From contig CANTAL010000027.1 in the NCBI GenBank assembly GCA_947650365.1, forward strand, positions 1,054,001 through 1,118,000: a stretch of 64,000 nt of DNA, in the 5' to 3' direction. This DNA comes from Chamaelirium japonicum (lineage: Eukaryota > Streptophyta > Magnoliopsida > Liliales > Melanthiaceae). The first letter of the stretch is position 1; each line of letters starts with the position of its first letter. Below the pieces are notes generated by a model. The model made no database searches, was not told the origin of the DNA, and worked only from the letters and a program-made list of their open reading frames with translations. This document shows, in pieces, positions 10,908-19,587 of the stretch. Position numbers and translations under genes: made by a program.

Positions 10908-13681
10908 ATGTTCAAAGATCAGATCGGCAGAAACGTCGAAGTTTATGTAGACGACCTCCTGGTGAAGAGTCGGGAGCGAGAGGGGCATGTTGCCGATCTC
11001 CGCGAAACCTTTGAGGTACTGAGAAAGTACCAAATGAGGCTAAACCCGGCGAAGTGCGCATTCGGGGTGACTTCGGGGAAATTCCTCGGGTACCTGGTCA
11101 CCCACAGGGGGATCGAGGCCGACCCTGGGCAAATCCGAACACTTGTCGAAATGCCTGCGCCGAGGACCCGGCAGGAAGTCCAGAGATTGAGCGAGCGAAT
11201 CGCCGCGCTCAATCGGTTTATCTCCAAATCCTCAGACAACTGCCGACCTCTTTTTGAGCTGCTACGAAAAGGAGCGAGCATTTGTTGGGATGAGAAGTGC
11301 GAGCACGCCTTCCAGAAGATCAAAGACTACCTGGCGAGCCCGCCGATCTTAGCGGCACCCAAAGAGGGCGCCGAACTCGGCGTATACCTTGCGGTCACTG
11401 AGAATGCGGTGAGCGGGGTCCTGGTTGTGGAAGAAGCAAAGGTGGAGCGGCCTGTGTACTTTGTAAGCCACACAATACTCCCCACCGAGCTCCGGTATCG
11501 ACCAATCGAGAAGGTCGCATTGGCCTTGGTCCTTACCGCAAGAAAGCTCCACCCCTACTTCTTGGCCCACCCTGTCAGGGTCATCACAGAGCACCCTCTA
11601 AAGAGCGCGCTCTCCAGGCCCTCGGTAGCCGGCAGGCTCTACCGTTGGTCCGCCGAGCTCGCCGCCTATGGTTTGGAGTATATCCCTCGAGTTGCTGTCA
11701 AAGGACAGGCGCTCGCCGATTTCTTGGCGAACTTCCCCATAGAAGAACCGGTCCAGTACCGGGAGGATGAGCCAACTGAGGCACACCCTGGGAAGGCGAG
11801 GTTCTTGGACAACCAAGGCGAGCTTCCTCCAACTAAGCGTTCAGAGGAGGCAGGCTGGGAATTATTCGTCGATGGATCCTCCAACGCTTTAGGGGCTGGG
11901 ATCGGGGTCGCACTGATCGCCCAGTCGGTACTTCTGGAGAAGTCAGTCCGACTGGATTTCGCAGCTACCAACAATGAGGCGGAATATGAGGCGCTGCTGG
12001 CTGGCCTGGAGCTCGCTCAAGAGGTAGGCACCAAACGCTTGAAGGTCTTTAGCGATTCCCAGCTAATTATTTGCCAAATCAATGGGGAGTACGCCTCTCG
12101 GGATGCACGAATGGCGGGCTATGTGGATCTGGTGAAGCACAAGGCCGCGGAGTTTGAAAAGATCTCCTTCGAGCAAATTCCACGAGCCGATAATAGGCGA
12201 GCTGATGCTTTGGCAAACGCCGCCTCTTTGCTGGGAACATCAGAGGCTCGCCAGATTCTCATCGAAGTCCAAAATCAGTCTCGGCTCCAACTGATGGAGC
12301 CCGCTGTTAACCAAGTCTCCGCCGACGTACCACCCAGCGGGTGGACCGCCCCTATTTTTCGCTTTCTCCAGATAGGCGAGCTACCAGATGATAGAGAGGA
12401 AGCCCGGCGAGTGGAGAAATGCGCTGGGCGCTATCTCATTCGCTGGGATCGCCTTTTTCGAAGATCCTTTGGAGGGCCGAATCTCCGTTGCGTCGAGAGC
12501 CCAGAAACTGAAGAAGTTTTAAAGTGCATTCACTCTGGCGAGCTGGGAAACCACGCTGGTGGGCGGTCCCTTGCTGCGAAAGTACGAAGGCAAGGATACT
12601 GGTGGCCCACTCTGGAGCAAGACGCTTTGAAGGTCGCCCAGAGGTGTATCCAATGCCAGAAGCACGCCACCACGAACCATATGCCCGCAGAAGAACTGCA
12701 TCCCCTGGCGAGCCCCTGGCCTTTCCAGCAATGGGGGTTGGACATTGTGGGACCTTTCCCTGTGTCAGCCCGGCAAAGGAAATTCATCCTAGTAGCTACG
12801 GACTACTTCACCAAATGGGTGGAAGCCGTCCTGCTAGCTAAGATAGGCGAGAAGCAGGTAAAAGACTTCCTTTGGAAGAATATTTTCTGTCGGTTCGGTC
12901 TGCCTCGGGTACTTATCACCGACAATGGTCGCCAGTTCGACAATCGCTTAATCAGAAGCTTTTGTGTTGAATATGGAGTCGACCTAAGATTCTCTTTCCC
13001 AAGGTACCCTCAAAGCAACGGGCAGGCCGAAGCAACGAATCGCGTGATCTTGGACAACCTCAAGAAGAAGCTGGAAGGGAAAAAAGGATTGTGGGAGCAG
13101 GAGCTCGATGGAGTCTTGTGGGCCTATCGCACTACTCCACGTCGCTCAACTAACAAATCCCCTTTCAGTCTCACTTTTGGTTGCGAAGCCGTGCTACCCA
13201 TAGAGGCCGAGCTGCCCACTGAAAGAAGGCTTGCGTTGGCGGAGGTCGACAACGACAAACTGCTCGTCGACTCCCTTGATCAGCTCGAAGAAAGACGAGA
13301 GCGCGCCAATCTACACCTCGCCGGATACAGACAAGAGATGAAGCGCGCCTATGACAAAAGAGTCCGCCATCGGGCATTCAAGGCCGGCGATCTGGTGATG
13401 AGAAAGGTGTTTGCAAACACGCAAGAGCCTAATGCAGGAAAGCTCATGGCGAACTGGGAAGGCCCATACATAATACACGAAGCAGGAAGCTCGGGGGCTT
13501 ACCGGTTGATGACCGCTGGAGGCGACCTGTTAGAGCGACCTTGGAACGCTCTGCACCTTCGCAAGTTCTATGCCTAAGGGAATTTTTGTAAATTCTGAAG
13601 AAGTTATGAATGAACGATAGAGGTTTTCAACAATTTAACTAGGAGGCTCGGCGCAGACAGAGCCCGCATGATCTATAGTGT

Positions 13682-14105
13682 GCAGTCCGCCGTTGTGCGG
13701 ACTTAAAGCAAGACCGGGATCCTCAGAGGCAGCCAGTGGGCGACCTTGAGCTTCCCGGGGCAGTCTGCCATTGTGCGGACTTAAAGCAAAACCGGGATCC
13801 TCAGAGGCAACCAGTGGGCGACCTTGAGTTTACCGGGGCAGTCCGCCGTTGTGCGGACTTAAAGCAAGACCGGGATCCTCAGAGGCAGCCAGTGGGCGAC
13901 CTTGAGCTTCCCGGGGCAGTCCGCCGTTGTGCGGACTTAAAGCAAGACCGGGATCCTCAGAGGCAGCCAGTGGGCGACCTTGAGCTTCCCGGGGCAGTCC
14001 GCCGTTGTGCGGACTTAAAGCAAGACCGGGATCCTTAGAGGCAGCCAGTGGGCGACCTTGAGCTTCCCGGGGAAGTCCGCTGCCTAGTGGACTCTAAACC
14101 TAACC
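13682..14105 (+). repeat. 78-bp tandem repeats, each with a hairpin
   Basis: Five full units and a diverged sixth, with exact 78-bp spacing (GGGATCC at 13716, 13794, 13872, 13950, 14028). Each contains AGTCCGC, a 6-base loop, then GCGGACT, at 13684, 13762, 13840, 13918, 13996 and 14074. Because 78 is a multiple of three, the array stays open as 26-residue repeats (GDLELPGAV...) from about 13736 to 14233. I judge that to be a by-product rather than a gene, since it has no upstream start context and follows the pol stop. It lies in the 3' untranslated part of the genomic RNA. Confidence 0.93.
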
Positions 14106-14552
14106 AGGATTCTTCGCGTTCACCTGCCATGAACGGAAGCATCCTGGCGTTGGCAAACCCCTCAAAGGGCGAGCCCGCAAAACAGGATCATCGAGAGAAA
14201 TTAACCGGGCAGGGGGCAGCTAGCACTTATTAGTTTCCTTTAAAATAAAAATGGTTTAAGTCTCTGAGTGTAGGGAAGTTTTTGAAGTCTTTTGGTTCGC
14301 TTAAACGTTTTCCGGGCTCAGAGACTCGAGTTTTTGTGAGCATGCCGAGTTTTTCGTTTGCATATACTTTAAAATAAAAAGATTGAATCGAATTAGCTGC
14401 CTCGCCCGGGGTATCACTCTCGAGATCGCTGCGAACTCCTAGAGCGGGCTCATAAGTGGCACATAGAAAGAAAGAAACGCATATGCGGACTCAAAAAGAT
14501 ATAAATTTCATTGATTGACAAAAATTACAAAAGTAGTTACAAGGCAGCAAGC
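14106..14552. other. AT-rich non-coding spacer between convergent genes
   Basis: Lies between the 78-bp array and the end of the antisense gene. It has two copies of CTTTAAAATAAAAA, at about 14238 and 14368, each containing AATAAA (14244 and 14373), which could act as polyadenylation signals for plus-strand transcripts. On the minus strand AATGAAATTT, near 14505-14515, could serve the antisense gene. No other gene is seen. Confidence 0.6.
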
Positions 14553-15080
14553 TCAAGGCTTGCTTGTCTCCGCCCCACTGTCGTCCCCTCGGCGCCGCTT
14601 CTTCGACCTTTCGGTCTTGTACTTCTCCACAGCGGCCAGGGCGCCTTTCTTGAGGAGATCGTCCAGTTGGGCTTGGAGGCGACCTTGCTGAGCCCGAAGG
14701 CCGTTGGTGTGTGTCTCCTTCAAGGCCGCGATCTCCGTCTTCAGAGCAGCGACCTCGCCTTGAAGTTGTGCCGCCTCCCGCTGTGCGACCTCCCGGGCGG
14801 ACACAGCTTCGTCTCGCTCCGCCTTGGCCTTGAGGAGGGCGGTAGCGGACAGGCCTTTGGCTACCTCGGCCATGGCGAGGCCTGACGCTACGGTTTTGAC
14901 CCTGCGGTGCAGTGCCTCTGACTCCGCCCTCAGCTCCTCGGAGCCCTTGGCTCGCTGAAGCTCGTGGATGTGCTCGTCTACCTTGCGCTCGAACCCCCGA
15001 AGGGAATCATCAAACAAGGCGGCCAGTGCCTTCCCGGCCCCAGCGACCTCCGCGGCCAGCGCCTGGCTCTGCTTCTCCGC

Positions 15081-15152
15081 CTGCATAAGGAAGGTGAAAG
15101 AGTTAGCAAGAATTGAGACTAAGATTTGTACGGAGACAGGTGCGGTGAGTAC
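15081..15152 (-). other. Probable 72-bp intron in the antisense gene
   Basis: On the minus strand the donor is GAG|GTACTC and the acceptor TTATGCAG|GC. A branch-point-like GCTAAC lies about 25 bases before the acceptor, and the interior is pyrimidine-rich. It is phase 0 and 24 codons long, so the frame is open with or without removal. Removal would take out a hydrophobic stretch and start the coiled coil directly. Not proven without RNA. Confidence 0.55.
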
Positions 15153-16135
15153 CTCAGCAAGGCGTTCGCTTATGGAAGCGAAGGGAGCACGCACGAAAAC
15201 GTTGCGGCCCAGCAGCTGCCGCACGTAGTGGGGCGCCCTCCCCTCCCCCGCAGAGGAGCCCGCGCTGGGACCCCTGGGAGCTCCGGAAGGAGGGGGCACG
15301 CCAGGAGGAGTGGGGGCTATCACCTCCCCCGGGCGAGCTCCGGCTCCTAGCGGGCTCGGAGGGTCCGCCGTGGCCCCCTTGGCCTCCGACTCTGAGCTGA
15401 AGGACTCGGAGTCGGAGCCAATGTCTACAAAGCTAGGGGACCTCTAGACAGGTCCCCTAAGCCCTGCTGGGAGCCCGTTCCCTCCTGGCCTTCTGCAGGA
15501 GGCGAGGCCGGAGGGGCGGGAGCTGGAGCGGCCGCCGGTGTAGAGGCCGCGGGAGGTGGAGCCGATGCCGGCAAGGAGGTCGCAGCGACGGTGACGGATT
15601 CGCCCTGCTGGGCCCCTGCCCCGTCGGCGGGAGGTGGAAGCTCCTGCCCGCTCGGTCCCACCCCTGGTGCGGGAACTGATGGAGCTGCGGGCTTCTCCAC
15701 TTGGGCGGGAGCGACAGGCTCCGCCCGAAGAGCTTGAGGGGCGGGCTCTTCCTCCTCGGAGCCTGTTGCCTCCTCCGCAGAGTCCGTCCAACTGGGCTCC
15801 GAGTCCAAGCCCGCCTCCTCCAGCGCTTTCCGCCATTGCTCCGCCTGGACGTTAGAAGGCGCGGGCCCCGCGCGCTTGGCCTTCTTCTTCCCGCATGCCT
15901 CCATCTCCGGCGTCAGCACTGCTACACGAAGCGGCACGGTCAGATCGCCCGGGAAGTAGCCCATTAGAATTTGAGCCATCCCGGATTCGACTTCCGCCAT
16001 GGTAAGTGGGAGGTCGATGTTCGGGTCGTCGGGCTCAACCATTTGGATCTTGCGGCGGACAATTGGAGTTGGGGTGGGAGGCTGACCTGGGCCGGCGTCC
16101 GGGCGAGGAGGCTGCGGAGGAGCGAAATCTTTGCC

Positions 16136-16138
16136 CTA
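16136..16138 (-). other. Amber codon in the antisense gene
   Basis: TAG on the minus strand between TMEMLR and GKDFAPPQPPRP, with the same frame open on both sides. Confidence 0.65.
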
Positions 16139-17160
16139 GCGGAGCATCTCCATGGTGTCGGGGTCGTTGAGGCGGATGGGCGAAGCCCGCCTCCGGACCG
16201 TCTTCTTGCGGGGGTTGCCTCCCGAGCTCCCGGCCCCCTTGCTGGCCCCTTTAGAGGGAGGAGCGTTCTGCATCGGCGGAATAGCGCCGATCTCCTCCTC
16301 TTTCTTCTTCCGGACGATCTTCTGCTTCAGCAGAATGGCGCCGGTCTTCCAGTCCTTCAGCTGGAAGGCGAAGTCGGGAGTGGTGATCTTCTCCGGAGTC
16401 CGCCCACCGAGGTAGTGGAGCGATGCACTTCTTCTTCCCCGCCTTGTAGAAGGAGATCTCCCAGAAGACCGCCGTCGGGGGAACCCCGGGGTGAGCCGGG
16501 ACTCCGCTGTGCCGCCCGCGCCAGTCACCGACCGCCACGAAAGGATAGTCCTTCCAGTGGCGGTCCTTGCTCTCGATGGTGGAGAAGGGGAGCACCTCGC
16601 CAGGCCGCCCGGCGAGGTAGAAGTAGCCGCAGCCCGCGGTGCTGAAGACTGGTGAGGGCTTGAGGAGCCACTTTTTGAGCAAGTAGCTCAGTGGGATCCT
16701 CGCCTTCAGAGCGGTCTCCAGCTGGGACAGCCCATAGAGTATCCCCCAGGAGTTTCCAGAGAGTTGGGCGGGGCAAAGCTCCGTCAACTCCAGGAGCTCC
16801 CCGGCGAGATAATTCAGGGGGAACCGCAGCCCAGACCACAGCAGCCCGACGGAAGCTACTGTGCCCTGGGGCGGCCTCCCTGAGAGTGGCATCTCGGTGA
16901 CGAGGATCTCCCGAGGGAGATCGATCGCCGCCCGGATACTGTCCCCGACAGGCACCCCGACGGGGTTTTGCAGCCAAACCACCGCCCTTTCGGTGGCGGG
17001 CTCAGCAGCCTGGGCGGTGGCAGCAGCGGCAGCAACAGCAGCAGCAACGTCAGCAGCGGAAGCCATGAGAGCAGAAGAGCTAAAGCGAGCTGAAAGCGCT
17101 AGAAGCAAAGGGAGAAGGGAGAGCTGTTTTCACGCAGCGGTAAAAATCGCCCCCCGTCCC

Positions 17161-17170
17161 CTATTTATAG
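17161..17170 (-). promoter_or_regulatory. TATA box for the antisense gene
   Basis: The minus strand reads CCTATAAATAGGGG, a consensus plant TATA box, about 95 bp before the antisense ATG. A start site about 30 bp downstream would give a leader of roughly 70 bases (17067 to about 17135). Confidence 0.75.
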
Positions 17171-17278
17171 GCGAGTGAGAGACAGGCGGATCGATCCGCA
17201 GTTAATGCCCGAGCGCGCGCGGCGAGGCTACGTGACGGCGATCAAAGCGACAGCTCGCTTCTCTCCAATAGTCGAGCG

Positions 17279-17370
17279 CCACGTGGACCACGCGTGGAAA
17301 AAGCTGCGCCGGCGCCAGTACTGTCATTTACTGACAAAAGAAGAGCGAATGAGGAGGAGACACGTGTCTC
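17279..17370. promoter_or_regulatory. G-box palindromes upstream of the antisense TATA box
   Basis: Three perfect palindromes lie within 92 bp: CCACGTGG (17279-17286), CCACGCGTGG (17288-17297) and GAGACACGTGTCTC (17357-17370). Two have the CACGTG core bound by plant bZIP and bHLH factors. They lie about 110-210 bp upstream of the antisense TATA box. The spacer 17371-17512 shows nothing further. Confidence 0.6.
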
Positions 17371-17512
17371 GCACCGATCGGGATCTCATGATGAGATTCG
17401 CCGTATCAGTGTTGAGCCTCGCGCCGCATTTAAGGTGAAGCGACTGATGGAGATTTGGTGCGATACCCAAGTCACAAGATCGCTCGCGGCAGGTGCCCGC
17501 AGCTCGCTCGAG

Positions 17513-18066
17513 GCAGACCCTGACCGCATGTGACAAGCTCGCATCGGAAGGAGATCGCTCGTGGCTGATGCTCCCGGCCCGCCCAGCGTTTGTGAAATAC
17601 TGGCAGTCAAAGCTCTCGGCGCAGACCGCCTATGGCAGGCGCCCAAGCTCGCCCGAAGCAGACCCTGACCGCGTGCGACGAGCTCGCACCGGAAGGAGAT
17701 CGCTCGAGGCTGACGCTCGTGGCCCGCTTGACGTTTGTGGAGTACTGGCAGTCAAAGCTCTCGGCGTAGACCGCCTACGGCAGGCGCCCAAGCTCGCCCG
17801 AGGCAGACCCTGGCCGCACGTGACAAGCTCGCATCGGAAAGAGATCGCTCGTGGCTGACGCTCCCGGCCCGCCCAGTGTTTGAAAAGTACTGAGAGTCAA
17901 AACTCTCGACGCAGACCGCCCGCGGCAGGCGCCCAAGCTCGCCCGAAGCAGACCCTGACCGCATGTGGGGAGCTCGCATCGGAAGGAGATCGCTCGTGGC
18001 TGATGCTCGTGGCCCGCCCGGCGTTTGTGAAATACTGGCAGTCAAAGTTCTCGGCGCAGGCCGCCA
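17513..18066 (+). repeat. 145-bp tandem repeats, about 3.8 copies
   Basis: GCAGACCCTG recurs at 17513, 17658, 17803 and 17948, exactly 145 bp apart; the last unit is partial. Units contain AAGCTCGC and GGAGATCGCTCG words like those in the LTR. The array lies upstream of the antisense promoter and before the polypurine tract. The 18067-18188 stretch shows nothing I can name. Confidence 0.92.
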
Positions 18067-18188
18067 TCGCTACTATCTCCGCCCCGCCAGGAAACTGTTG
18101 CAGCAGACATTGATATCAGGCACATTACCAGGGATAGGAGCTCGCTAAGACTCCTGAGCAAGCGTTGAGTTTCCTCGATCACTCCCTC

Positions 18189-18200
18189 GGGAGGGGGTAA
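18189..18200 (+). other. Polypurine tract
   Basis: GGGAGGGGGTAA directly abuts the 3' LTR start. It is the expected primer for plus-strand DNA synthesis. Confidence 0.88.
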
Positions 18201-19380
18201 TGTTGGGGTTAGCCAGAAACCACATATCTTGGATAGCCTTGCAAAGCACATCGGAGATAGAGTTCTCGAGGAAGCCCGTCTAGGAGCTGGAACCCTCGGA
18301 AGCCGAGCGTGCCCCATTTAAGCTCGCAGGGAGCTCGCCCTCCCAGCCCATCAGGAGCTCGCCCCCACAGGGAGCTGGATGGACACCTTGTATCTGAGTG
18401 CAGCTCGCCCCTCCCAGCCCATCAGGAGCTCGCCCCCACAGGGAGCTGGATGGACACCTTGTATCTGAGTGCAGCTCGCCCCTCCCAGCCCATCAGGAGC
18501 TCGCCCCCGTAGGGAGCTGGATGGACACCTTGTATCTGAGTGCAGCTCGCCCCTCCTAGACCCCGCAGGAGTTCGCTCCCCCGTACTCATCGAATCATCT
18601 TGACAGTGGAGCGAGATCCATATTGGGCTGAAGGGACCGAAGGCCAAGAGCTCGCTCAGGAGCTCGCCCAAGTTCACTCAGGAGCTCGCCTAGCTCACGC
18701 ACGAGCTCGCCCATGCTCGCACAGGAGCTCGCCCAAGTTCACTCAGGAGCTCGCCTAGCTCGCTCAGGAACTCGCCTAGCTCGCGCACGAGCTCACCCAT
18801 GCTCGCACAGGAGCTCGCCCATGTTCGCTCAGGAGCTCGTCTAGCTCGCTCAGGAGCTCGCCCAGACCCCTGTTTATCGAAGAGGTTGCTCCTGCAAGGT
18901 CAGACTCTTGATAAATACGGACAAGTGGGCGGAGCAGTGTAGGGCGAGCTTGCCTTTGCTTCCTCCCTGAGACCGCCCAGACTCGAGCATTCCAGAATGG
19001 CCACCTGGCCACGACAAGAAAGATTCCCTCCCCCACTCAAACCGTCTGGCAGGCTTGACGACAGAATGTCAGGGCGCGAGTACCAAGGACTATCAGACCC
19101 ACACGAACCAGATCGTGGGGGTCTAGAAAGCCCTGGAAGAATCTCCACGTGTCGGGGTACGATAGGCCGCCGATTGCTATAAATGCTCACCCCCAGGCTC
19201 CATAGTACAGGTTGGAATTCCTTTTCCTACCACCTTGGTATACCGCAGCTCGCCGTTGTGCCCCCGTGACTGACTTGAGCGTCGGAGGGTCTGCGCTCCT
19301 AAGGGAGCCAGCCGTTCTCACGTTCTCTTTTCTTTGTCTTGCAGGCAGCCCGCACGGACCAGCGAAAAATCCCCCGAACA
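18201..19380 (+). repeat. 3' LTR (1180 bp)
   Basis: Near-identical to 6242-7519. It has three 71-bp units (18330-18399, 18400-18470, 18471-18541) and a shorter AGCTCGCC repeat block (18649-18865). Outside these arrays I count about 19 substitutions, about 15 of them transitions. TATAAAT is at 19178-19184 and the G-box at 19146-19151. It ends CGAACA before GATCG. Confidence 0.96.
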
Positions 19381-19385
19381 GATCG
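19381..19385. other. Target-site duplication, right copy (GATCG)
   Basis: Matches 6237-6241. The interrupted monomer resumes as TGCGAATGAATTCG. Confidence 0.95.
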
Positions 19386-19587
19386 TGCGAATGAATTCGA
19401 ATGGATCGTACGAATGAATTAAAATAGATACATTCGTGCGAATGATTTAGAATAGATCGTACGAATGAGTAAGAATGGATCATACGAATGAAATAGAATG
19501 GATCGTACGAATGAATTAGAATGGATTGTGCTAATGAATTTGAATGAATTTGAATAGATTGTGCGAATGAATTAGAATAAGAATGGA
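19386..19587 (+). repeat. Satellite, plus block resuming after the element
   Basis: Continues the 5733-6241 block. Ends at a GAATGGATCCATTC palindrome centred at 19587/19588, preceded by AATTAGAATAA exactly as at 2814. Confidence 0.95.

Larger units (their letters stand above)
10116..13577 (+). pseudogene. pol: pol: reverse transcriptase, two RNase H domains, integrase; two amber stops
   Basis: Replication and integration enzymes, in frame with gag-PR. After a linker (to about 10500) comes RT, with CIDFSDLNKACPKD, SFMDGYSGYNQI and MPFGLKNAGATYQ; the YVDD active site is at 10944-10955. A classical RNase H region with weak catalytic motifs follows (about 11370-11740). An additional RNase H has its acidic residues intact: Asp 11871 (FVDGSS), Glu 11982 (AEYEAL), Asp 12054 (SDSQL), Asp 12204 (RRADAL). 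Integrase has a zinc-binding HHCC set (His 12531 and 12552, Cys 12645 and 12654) and a D,D-35-E triad at 12741, 12921 and 13029. The C-terminus has a GPY-type motif (WEGPY, 13455) and no chromodomain. In-frame TAGs at 10401-10403 and 10905-10907 interrupt it; the second falls inside RT, between the MPFGLKNAG motif and YVDD. The final stop is TAA. Confidence 0.93.
14553..17066 (-). pseudogene. Antisense gene of the retrotransposon (Transposase_28-like head, coiled-coil tail), broken
   Basis: Read right to left from ATG at 17066. After an Ala-rich N-terminus comes a globular part (about 16900-16430) with WSGLRFPLNYLAGELLEL, GNSWGILYGL, GCGYFYLAGRPGE and DRHWKDYPFVAVGDW. This resembles the plant 'putative gypsy type transposon' domain (Transposase_28). 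A basic linker (QKIVRKKKEEE) and a long Pro/Ala-rich low-complexity stretch follow. The last part is an Ala/Glu/Lys/Arg-rich coiled coil (about 15080-14600) ending in a nuclear-localisation-like KTERSKKRRRGDD. Breaks: a one-base frame change near 16430, TAG at 16138-16136, and a second change within 15428-15443 that returns to the first frame. Antisense genes at this position are known in Tat-lineage elements; their role is unknown. The domain call is by eye. Confidence 0.75.
6242..19380 (+). mobile_element. Tat-lineage Ty3/gypsy LTR retrotransposon, 13.1 kb, decayed
   Basis: Complete element with LTRs starting TGTTGGGG and ending CGAACA, 5-bp target duplications, a primer-binding site, a polypurine tract, and gag-PR-RT-RH-aRH-INT in that order, with an antisense gene in the 4.6 kb between pol and the 3' LTR. 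The second RNase H, the lack of a chromodomain and the antisense gene place it in the plant Tat lineage (relatives known to me: RIRE2, Grande, Ogre-type elements). Every coding region carries stops or frameshifts, so this copy is probably non-autonomous now. LTR divergence is about 19 substitutions over roughly 1.1 kb of comparable sequence, counted by eye. Both flanks are the same satellite, so it is a nested insertion. Confidence 0.96.

Noticed and set aside
13736-14233. Plus-strand frame with 26-residue GDLELPGAV repeats as a possible extra gene
   Set aside because: The 78-bp period is a multiple of three, so one frame stays open by default. It follows the pol stop without a promoter, and the hairpin explains the repeat conservation better.
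14511-17108. Several plus-strand frames opposite the antisense gene
   Set aside because: They are GC-rich shadows with no recognisable domain. The minus strand shows coherent domain-like sequence, a TATA box and splice signals.
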